Shown: positions 24,985 through 31,081 of the stretch, piece by piece
Numbering within the stretch: the stretch's first letter is position 1
Layout of the letters: each line of letters opens with the position of its first letter
Assembly (NCBI GenBank): GCA_964507095.1
Contig: CAZDOS010000001.1
Span: forward strand, 38,279-102,278
From: RGIG3102 sp964507095
GTDB lineage: Bacteria; Bacillota; Clostridia; Oscillospirales; Ruminococcaceae
Direction: 5' to 3'
DNA: 64,000 bases
The notes under the pieces: generated by a model
Database searches by the model: none
What the model saw: the letters and a program-made list of their open reading frames with translations, nothing else
What the model was told of the DNA's origin: nothing
Translations under genes and position numbers: made by a program

Positions 24985-26202
24985 TCAGTAAACGAGTCCG
25001 TACTTTTCTGACAGAGGTCTGAGGATCTCCTCAGGAAGATCTCCGTCATAGGCAGCCCTACCCTGATACCGCCTCAGAGCAAGCTCAAGAGCGTGCCGGT
25101 CGTTGCATCTGATGCACAGAGGCTTTGTAATGGCGTACTGCGCATCGATGAAATCGTCGATCTCGTCCCGGCTCTTTATCTCTACCGTAAAGAAAGCATC
25201 ATCGCTTTCCTCGGCCTCTTCGATGCGGTCCAGAAGATCTTCGTCGCACGGAACCGCTTTTCCTGTAGGCGTGTCAGGAGGAAGAAGGAAGACCTTCTTT
25301 TCCGTGGCCAGCTGAAGCATGTCAAGATACTTCGGGCGCGGAGGGATCATTTCCTGTTCCTTTGCCGCGTCCGCAATGGCCTTAACATGCTCTGCCATGG
25401 TTCCGCAGCAGCCGCCGAATATCTGCACGCCCCGTTTTGCAAGGCCCGGTACGCATCTGGCGAATTCTTCCGGAGGAGTCTTGTAGACGGTCTTGCCGTC
25501 GATGACCTCAGGAATGCCGGCGTTTGCCTTGGCTATGAGCGGGATCTCGGCGTAGTCCGTAAGCCTCTGGATCCGCTCCAACATCTCTACCGGTCCGACC
25601 GAGCAGTTGAGGCCGAACGCATCGACTCCCATGCCCTGCATTATGACAAGGATCGCCTCTATGTCCGATCCGTTGAGGGTGTTTCCGTTCTCATCGACGG
25701 AGAAGCTTACGTAGACAGGTTTGTCCGTGAGGCTCTTGACTGCAAGCACCGCGGCCCTTGCTTCAGGCACGGTCATCATGGTCTCGATAATGTACATGTC
25801 CACGCCTGCCGCTTCAAGTCCCTGTACCTGCTCCTTGTAGATATCGACCAGTTCCTCAAAGGTCACGTCACCCAGTGGGGCTATGAACTTGCCTGTCGGA
25901 GAGATGTCTCCCGCGACATACGCGTTCTTTCCGGCGACCTCCTTGGAGATCGACGCCAGGGTCTTGTTGTACTCAAACACCTGGTTATATACCCTGTTTT
26001 CCTCCATCTTGACCCTGTTGGCTCCGAATGTAGGGGAATAGAGCACCTGGCTTCCGGCCTCGATGTATTCCTTCTGGAAAGCCTTTACCACCTCGGGGTG
26101 GAGCATTGACCAGGATTCGCTGGACATGCCTCCCTCAAAGCCTCTCTTCTGAAGCTGGGTGCCGGTCGATCCGTCGAGTATCAGCGGATAATGTATCTCC
26201 AT
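24985..26202 (-). CDS. Homocysteine S-methyltransferase module (MetH N-terminal type)
   Basis: 405 residues. The first 290 or so form a zinc homocysteine-binding barrel: LDGSTGTQLQKRG at the start, C200 in FGLNCSVG, and C265-C266 in IFGGCCGT. The 65-residue spacing equals that of MetH. The pterin, cobalamin and activation modules of MetH are absent; a C-terminal stretch of about 110 residues is unrecognised (TKPLCIRCNDRHALELALRR). It should move a methyl group to homocysteine, giving methionine, with the methyl carried by a separate corrinoid protein. The start codon is 2 bases from the stop of the reactivator gene upstream in the same operon, with AGAGGAGAA as ribosome site. Confidence 0.87.
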   Translation of the reverse strand: MEIHYPLILDGSTGTQLQKRGFEGGMSSESWSMLHPEVVKAFQKEYIEAGSQVLYSPTFGANRVKMEENRVYNQVFEYNKTLASISKEVAGKNAYVAGDISPTGKFIAPLGDVTFEELVDIYKEQVQGLEAAGVDMYIIETMMTVPEARAAVLAVKSLTDKPVYVSFSVDENGNTLNGSDIEAILVIMQGMGVDAFGLNCSVGPVEMLERIQRLTDYAEIPLIAKANAGIPEVIDGKTVYKTPPEEFARCVPGLAKRGVQIFGGCCGTMAEHVKAIADAAKEQEMIPPRPKYLDMLQLATEKKVFLLPPDTPTGKAVPCDEDLLDRIEEAEESDDAFFTVEIKSRDEIDDFIDAQYAITKPLCIRCNDRHALELALRRYQGRAAYDGDLPEEILRPLSEKYGLVY

Positions 26203-26204
26203 AT

Positions 26205-27749
26205 TTAATTCTCCTCTCTGAAATTCAGATTGTCGATGTATCTGTCTGAAAACAGTCCTGACAGGGAAAGCTCGATGTATTCGGCTCCCCGCGCAGTCTG
26301 CCGTATCCTGTTTCTTACTGCCTTTGAGCAAAGCGCCCGGCAGCTTCCCTTAAGGGACGCGTTGCCCAGATAAACGGTCCTGTCCCGGATCCCCTCCGGG
26401 AGTAGCCCTATGTTCATGCAGGCATCTATGTCCAGTCTTCTGCCGAAACCGCCTGCAATATATACCTTGTCCATGTCAGTAATGACCAAGCCGCTTTTCT
26501 GTGTCAGCAGTTCTATCCCCGTTGCCATCGCCCGCTTTGCGAGCTGTACCTGTCGTATGTCTGCCGCGGAGAGATATATTCCGTTATCCCTGTCGACCCA
26601 GAACAGGCTCATGCCGTCAGTGTCAGTATCGAGCCTTTGGACGAGAGAATCGTCCACGTCAAGTTCATCTGCATCCAGCAGTCTTCCTGAACCGTCGATC
26701 AGGCCGCGGTCAAGAAGTATCGAGACCAGTTCGATGAGTCCTGTTCCGCATATTCCGGCGGGTTCGGCGTCCCCGATGACAGACCGTTTCAGATCGGTAT
26801 CGTACGTGAAGTGGTCTATTGCGCCGTTTACGGAGCGCATGCCGCAGGATATCCGGGCTCCTTCAAATGCCGGTCCCATGGCAACGGAGCAGCAGGTCAG
26901 TTTTCCTTTATCGTATATCACGACCTCACCGTTGGTCCCTATATCAAGATACAGGAAGCTTCCGTCATCTGACCGGAGGCTCTCCTCGCTGCACAGACCG
27001 CTTACTATGTCTCCTCCCACATATCCTGAGATGCAGGGCATGATCAGAGTCTCTGCTTCAGGGAAGAGAGGAAGGCTGAGTTCCGTCTCGTCCCGGAAAA
27101 GAGTCCGGGGCACAAAAGGCGCTCTGACTATTCTTTCCACGGCAAGTCCGCATACAAGATGCTCCATGACGGTGTTGCCTGCGACGGCGACCCTCTTTAC
27201 GGCGCCGGGCTCGATGCCGTTCCGTTTGAGAAGAAGAAGAGACATCTCTTCAATCTGGGAGTTGATGTCTTTTGAAAGGATATCAAGGCCGTCATCCCTT
27301 TCGAGCGTGAACTGTGCTCTTGAAATGACATCCCGTCCCCGGTGCCGCTGGCTGTTCCACCCCGAACAGGTATCGATCAATACTCCGTCGGAGAGCGATA
27401 CCAGAGCAGCGGCAACTGAAGTCGTTCCTATATCAAAGGCAAGCCCGAAACCTTCTTCTCCGTCCGTTTTGAACTCTTGGGCTCCGGACACCGTTTCTAT
27501 TATGCCGAAGCTGTCTTCGGGAACCGTGATGGTCATCCCGTCAGACACGATAGTGCGGCAGGCAAGCGCCTCACGGCTGTCTGTTCCGTTTTCGGATATC
27601 AGGACCCTGCATTTGCCGCAGGTGCCGTTTCCTCCGCACGGGGCCCGCATTTTTATGCCGTTTTCCCTAAGCAGAGAAAGGATATCAGTGCCGGGCACGA
27701 AGTCTGCCGTGAGTGCCCCGCCGTTATGGATTATCCTTGCGCTTGACAT
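26205..27749 (-). CDS. Corrinoid-protein reductive activator (RACo/RamA-like ASKHA ferredoxin)
   Basis: 514 residues. An N-terminal plant-type [2Fe-2S] ferredoxin domain has ligands C38, C44, C47 and C64 (APCGGNGTCGKCRV, ALACR). The ASKHA ATPase-like domain (DUF4445) starts with GLAFDIGTTSVAAAL and has LDIGTNGEVVIY and VYIAGGFGRRLD. Proteins of this plan use ATP to drive reduction of inactive Co(II) corrinoid to Co(I). It heads a two-gene minus-strand operon with the homocysteine methyltransferase and lies divergent to the corrinoid methyltransferase fusion at 28391. Ribosome site is weak. Confidence 0.9.
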   Translation of the reverse strand: MSSARIIHNGGALTADFVPGTDILSLLRENGIKMRAPCGGNGTCGKCRVLISENGTDSREALACRTIVSDGMTITVPEDSFGIIETVSGAQEFKTDGEEGFGLAFDIGTTSVAAALVSLSDGVLIDTCSGWNSQRHRGRDVISRAQFTLERDDGLDILSKDINSQIEEMSLLLLKRNGIEPGAVKRVAVAGNTVMEHLVCGLAVERIVRAPFVPRTLFRDETELSLPLFPEAETLIMPCISGYVGGDIVSGLCSEESLRSDDGSFLYLDIGTNGEVVIYDKGKLTCCSVAMGPAFEGARISCGMRSVNGAIDHFTYDTDLKRSVIGDAEPAGICGTGLIELVSILLDRGLIDGSGRLLDADELDVDDSLVQRLDTDTDGMSLFWVDRDNGIYLSAADIRQVQLAKRAMATGIELLTQKSGLVITDMDKVYIAGGFGRRLDIDACMNIGLLPEGIRDRTVYLGNASLKGSCRALCSKAVRNRIRQTARGAEYIELSLSGLFSDRYIDNLNFREEN

Positions 27750-27771
27750 AAAAAATGCCCTTTCGTATAAT
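27743..27771 (+). promoter_or_regulatory. Promoter of the DUF2284-corrinoid methyltransferase operon
   Basis: Exact TTGACA (27743-27748), 17-base spacer, exact TATAAT (27766-27771). The -35 box overlaps the start codon of the divergent reactivator gene (27747-27749), and the -10 is part of TATAATTATA, which also reads as a -10 on the minus strand. The two operons could thus compete for polymerase. Confidence 0.78.
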
Positions 27772-27833
27772 TATACCAAATTACTATGTTTTACATTATA
27801 CAAGCGATTTAAAGGGTTTTCAAGAGCGCTGAA

Positions 27834-28370
27834 ATGGACACTAAAACAGTAATGGAACTGGGGGAGCAGATAGGCTTTGAGCACATCGGAGAGCTCAACT
27901 TATCTGCCTTAATTTTCAGAGAAGAAGTCAGAAGCATGTGCTCCCGGGACAGGTGCGAAAGGTTCAATACGAGCTGGAGCTGTCCTCCCCGGGTGGGTGA
28001 CCTTGCCCTGATCACTGAAAGAGCTTCCCGTTTTTCCAAGGGCGTGATCGTTCAAACCACCGTCCAAATGGAGGATTCCTTCGACCTTGAGTCCATCGCC
28101 AGATGCGAGAAGCTGCACAAGGACAGGTTTGGGACTCTTGTAAGACAGCTGAAAATGGAGCAGACGGACATGCTGCCGATGGCATCGGGCACCTGCACGC
28201 TGTGCAGGAAATGCACCTACCCTTCAAGACCGTGCAGGCACCCTGACAGGGTATTCCCGTCCATGGAGGCTTACGGATTGCTGGTCAGGGACGTGTGTGA
28301 AAAGTCAGGACTGAAATACAATTACGGAAACAGGATGATGACCTTTACGTCACTGGTCCTGTTCAACTAG
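27834..28370 (+). CDS. DUF2284 predicted metal-binding protein
   Basis: 178 residues, cysteine-rich. Motifs: SMCSRDRCERFNTSWSCPPRVGDL in the first third and a second cluster CTLCRKCTYPSRPCRHPDRVFPSMEA. These match DUF2284, thought to bind a metal or Fe-S centre. Members are often encoded beside corrinoid methyltransferases (general knowledge), as here: the next gene begins 20 bases downstream. Possible roles are electron delivery or corrinoid handling. The ribosome site is weak. Confidence 0.85.
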   Translation: MDTKTVMELGEQIGFEHIGELNLSALIFREEVRSMCSRDRCERFNTSWSCPPRVGDLALITERASRFSKGVIVQTTVQMEDSFDLESIARCEKLHKDRFGTLVRQLKMEQTDMLPMASGTCTLCRKCTYPSRPCRHPDRVFPSMEAYGLLVRDVCEKSGLKYNYGNRMMTFTSLVLFN

Positions 28371-28390
28371 ATTTATTCAGAGGAATGAAA

Positions 28391-30118
28391 ATGAAAGCAG
28401 GAGAGATATTCCGCGAGACCATAAAAAGGAACGGAAGGCCCGAGAGGATACTCAAGCAGTATGAAGGGCTCGAGTTTGTGTTCGGCGATCCCATCAGCGC
28501 GAAGCTGAACGGCGGAATGAAAAGAGGCACGACCTTCATCAACCGGTGGGGCGTCACGATAGACTACCCCGAAACGGCTCCCGGTCCGATGCCGCATATC
28601 ACCGAAGAGACCAAGGTGCTCAAGGACATAACCAGATGGAGAGACTACGTGAAGGTGCCGGACATCAGCGGATGTGCGGACATGGACTGGAGCGCTGCCC
28701 TCAAAAGAGCTGATGAGATAAGACGGAGAGGAAACCTCGTCTGCGTTCTCATGGGAACGGGACTGTTTGAGCAGTGCCACTATCTCATGGGTTTTGAGGA
28801 CACCCTTTCCAATCTTTATGAGCATCCTGACGAGATGAAGGAACTCATAGACTGCATCTACGACTTCAGGATGGAGTATCTCATGATGCTCATCGACAAG
28901 CTCCATCCGGATGCGGTCCTTTCCCATGACGACTGGGGCACCAAGGATGCTCTGTTCATGAAGGCTGATATGTGGAGAGAGTTCTTCAAGGAAAAATACA
29001 GAGGCTTCTACGGTTACATGAGGAGCAAGGATGTCATAACGATCCACCATGCGGACAGCTACTGCGCTCCGATAGTGGATGACATGCATGAGATCGGCAT
29101 CCAGGTATGGCAGGGAGCGCTCCCTGAGAACGACATCCCGGCACTCCTGAGGCAGACCGACGGAAAGCTGGTGTACATGGGCGGGATCGGAGCAGCTATC
29201 GACAGAGCGGATGCTACCGAAGAGGAAGTCAGGACATATGTCAGGAACGTGTTGGATGAGTGCGCCGCCTACGGTCACTTCATTCCGTGCATCACCTACG
29301 GTCTCCCGGGAGCGGTATACAGGAACATCGACCCGTGGATAGACCGGACCATAGATGAGTACAACAGCGTGCTTCACGCCCCGAACTTCAGGCGCCCTTC
29401 CGCCAGAAGGACTGCGAGGACAACGGTTCGGGAGTCGAAAGCGGAAGAGATCACGGAGCAGGAAAGCGCGGACGTTTCCGTCCTTGCGGATATCCGGAAG
29501 GCACTGAAACAGGGGCAGAGACGGAAGGTACTGAAGCTGACGAATGAGGCGCTGTCCGCAGGAAGAAAGGCGCAGGACATACTCAACGGAGGTCTTATCC
29601 GCGGAATGACGGAACTGGGAGACGATTTCTCAAAGAACAGGGCTTTCGTGCCTGAGATGCTTATGGCGGCAAAATGCATGACTGCGGCCACCGAGGTGCT
29701 CAAGCCTCATCTGGTATCTGCAGGCGTCGAGCCGATAGGAAAGGTGTGTCTGGGCACCGTCAAGGGCGACATGCACGACATAGGAAAGAACCTCGTAAAG
29801 ATAATGATGGAAGGCAGCGGCATAACGGTCGTGGATCTGGGAGCCGATGTCGAACCCGAACGCTTCATACAGGCAGCGATAGACGAAAAGTGCGACATAA
29901 TCGCATGCTCGGCACTGCTCACGACGACCATGGGGGAAATGAGAAAGGTGGTCGAGTTGGCCAAGGAAGCCGGCATAAGGGACAAGGTCAAGATAATGAT
30001 AGGCGGAGCTCCGATAAGCCAGGCCTACTGCGATGAGATCGGCGCCGACATCTACACGGACGACGCTGCACAGGCTGCGAGAGCCGCAGCCCGGGCCATA
30101 AGATCGGCAGGTATCTGA
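28391..30118 (+). CDS. URO-D-type methyltransferase fused to corrinoid-binding domain (CmuA-like)
   Basis: 575 residues. Residues 1-340 or so form a uroporphyrinogen-decarboxylase-like (MtaA/CmuA) barrel; the likely zinc site is H219/H220, D222 and C225 (IHHADSYCAP) plus C300 (FIPCITYG). A charged linker follows, then a helical cap (about 360-445) and a cobalamin-binding Rossmann domain. D460-M-H462-D-I-G465 contains the lower-ligand His, with SALLTTTMGEM and IGGAPIS after it. It should transfer methyl to or from its own corrinoid. ATG 28391 is preferred to 28385, whose AGAGGA site is too close. Methyl donor unknown. Confidence 0.9.
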   Translation: MKAGEIFRETIKRNGRPERILKQYEGLEFVFGDPISAKLNGGMKRGTTFINRWGVTIDYPETAPGPMPHITEETKVLKDITRWRDYVKVPDISGCADMDWSAALKRADEIRRRGNLVCVLMGTGLFEQCHYLMGFEDTLSNLYEHPDEMKELIDCIYDFRMEYLMMLIDKLHPDAVLSHDDWGTKDALFMKADMWREFFKEKYRGFYGYMRSKDVITIHHADSYCAPIVDDMHEIGIQVWQGALPENDIPALLRQTDGKLVYMGGIGAAIDRADATEEEVRTYVRNVLDECAAYGHFIPCITYGLPGAVYRNIDPWIDRTIDEYNSVLHAPNFRRPSARRTARTTVRESKAEEITEQESADVSVLADIRKALKQGQRRKVLKLTNEALSAGRKAQDILNGGLIRGMTELGDDFSKNRAFVPEMLMAAKCMTAATEVLKPHLVSAGVEPIGKVCLGTVKGDMHDIGKNLVKIMMEGSGITVVDLGADVEPERFIQAAIDEKCDIIACSALLTTTMGEMRKVVELAKEAGIRDKVKIMIGGAPISQAYCDEIGADIYTDDAAQAARAAARAIRSAGI

Positions 30119-30164
30119 ACCCGAAAAAAGTTTGACATTTTTCTGTCATTTTATGCCGTTTAAA

Positions 30165-30193
30165 TTGAAAAATGCGCATTAAGGTGCTATTAT
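30165..30193 (+). promoter_or_regulatory. Promoter and possible operator of ohrR
   Basis: TTGAAA (30165-30170), 17-base spacer, TATTAT (30188-30193). Directly downstream, 30194-30211 holds an imperfect AT-rich dyad (ATACATGCATATGTGTAT) that may be an OhrR site for autorepression. Confidence 0.55.
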
Positions 30194-30231
30194 ATACATG
30201 CATATGTGTATTTATTCAGGGGGACCAATTA

Positions 30232-30663
30232 ATGGCTGACAAGTACGACGCATTGAAGCTTACAAATCAGATCTGTTTTCCACTTTATGCAGCCTCAAGG
30301 AAGATAATCAACAGGTATACTCCCTTTCTCGAAAAGCTCGATCTCACATATACCCAGTATATTACGATGATGGTGCTTTGGGAGGAGAAGGAAGTAACAG
30401 CCAAGGAACTGGGAAGAAGGCTCTATCTGGACTCGGGCACGCTCACTCCGCTTCTCAAGAAGATGGAGGCAAAAGGCCTGCTCACCAGGAGCAGATCCTC
30501 ATATGACGAAAGGAATCTCGTCATCAGAATCACCGAAAAGGGAGAACTGCTCAGGGAAAGGGCTCTGGAGGTTCCTGAAAGGATGGCAGAATGCTCATCT
30601 CTCGGTTCGGAGGACCGGGCAGATCTCTACAGGATACTGTACAGCATACTTGATGAAAAATAG
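30232..30663 (+). CDS. MarR-family regulator, OhrR-like
   Basis: 143 residues, winged-helix repressor. The N-terminal NQICFPLYAASRKI places a cysteine at position 15, where OhrR senses organic hydroperoxides. The HTH reads TAKELGRRLYLDSGTLTPLLKKMEAKGLL, and the wing RSSYDERNLVIRITEKG matches OhrR. ATG 30232 is chosen for its AGGGGG site. No ohr peroxidase gene is beside it; the neighbours are the corrinoid methyltransferase upstream and the copper operon downstream. Confidence 0.87.
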   Translation: MADKYDALKLTNQICFPLYAASRKIINRYTPFLEKLDLTYTQYITMMVLWEEKEVTAKELGRRLYLDSGTLTPLLKKMEAKGLLTRSRSSYDERNLVIRITEKGELLRERALEVPERMAECSSLGSEDRADLYRILYSILDEK

Positions 30664-30672
30664 GATACAAAG

Positions 30673-30700
30673 ACGGAAGTTAAAAAAACTTCCGTTTTTT
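30673..30700 (+). terminator. Terminator after ohrR
   Basis: 9-bp stem ACGGAAGTT / AACTTCCGT (30673-30681, 30687-30695), then TTTTTG. Confidence 0.9.
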
Positions 30701-30701
30701 G

Positions 30702-30730
30702 TTGACAAAACGGTTAGCATAGGGTAATAT
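30702..30730 (+). promoter_or_regulatory. Promoter of the csoR-copA operon
   Basis: TTGACA (30702-30707), 17-base spacer, TAATAT (30725-30730), immediately followed by the CsoR operator. Confidence 0.82.
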
Positions 30731-30736
30731 ATATCC

Positions 30737-30758
30737 GTACCCCCCAGGGAGGGGGTAC
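30737..30758 (+). promoter_or_regulatory. CsoR operator
   Basis: 22-base GC-rich dyad: GTACCCCCC, centre AGGG, then AGGGGGTAC. It matches the TACCCC...GGGGTA type bound by CsoR. It covers the expected transcription start, so apo-CsoR would block copA transcription until Cu(I) binds. Confidence 0.82.
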
Positions 30759-30781
30759 AATATCCTATGGAGGAAATGATA

Positions 30782-31045
30782 ATGGTCGCGGATAACCGGA
30801 AGGTCATGCAGCTTCTGAAGACAGCCAGAGGACAGCTGGACTCCGTCATCAAGATGGTGGAAGAGGACAGATACTGCATAGATATCGCCACGCAGATACT
30901 GGCAGTCGAGGGCCTGCTGAACAATGCCAACAGACAGGTGGTCACGGCTCATCTGAAAAACTGCGTCAACAATGCCGAGACTTCCGAGGACAGAAACCGG
31001 AAGATCGATGAGGTGACCAGCCTTCTTACAAAAATAATCAAGTAG
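30782..31045 (+). CDS. csoR: Copper-sensing repressor CsoR
   Basis: 87 residues from ATG 30782, chosen because GGAGGA lies 7 bases upstream; ATGs at 30767 and 30776 overlap that site. All-helical DUF156 protein. The Cu(I) ligands fit exactly: C32 (DRYCID), H57 and C61 (TAHLKNC), with the spacing of M. tuberculosis CsoR. Autoregulated through the operator at 30737-30758 and co-transcribed with copA 36 bases downstream. Confidence 0.93.
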   Translation: MVADNRKVMQLLKTARGQLDSVIKMVEEDRYCIDIATQILAVEGLLNNANRQVVTAHLKNCVNNAETSEDRNRKIDEVTSLLTKIIK

Positions 31046-31081
31046 AAATTGCAGCATACACAGCATATCGGAGAATGATCA

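Noticed and set aside
25093..26109. 338-residue plus-strand frame opposite the homocysteine methyltransferase
   Set aside because: Antisense shadow of a well-supported gene with intact zinc cysteines; codon bias belongs to the minus strand.
27750..27833. Possible cobalamin riboswitch between the divergent corrinoid operons
   Set aside because: The gap is only 84 bases, too short for the element, and no B12-box-like sequence is seen; it holds promoters instead.
26410..27852. 480-residue open frame on the plus strand opposite the corrinoid reactivator
   Set aside because: Serine/arginine-rich antisense shadow of a gene with clear ferredoxin and ASKHA motifs; no ribosome site and no recognisable domain.
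28373..29377. 334-residue minus-strand frame opposite the corrinoid methyltransferase fusion
   Set aside because: Shadow of the URO-D domain coding strand; no family motif and no ribosome site.
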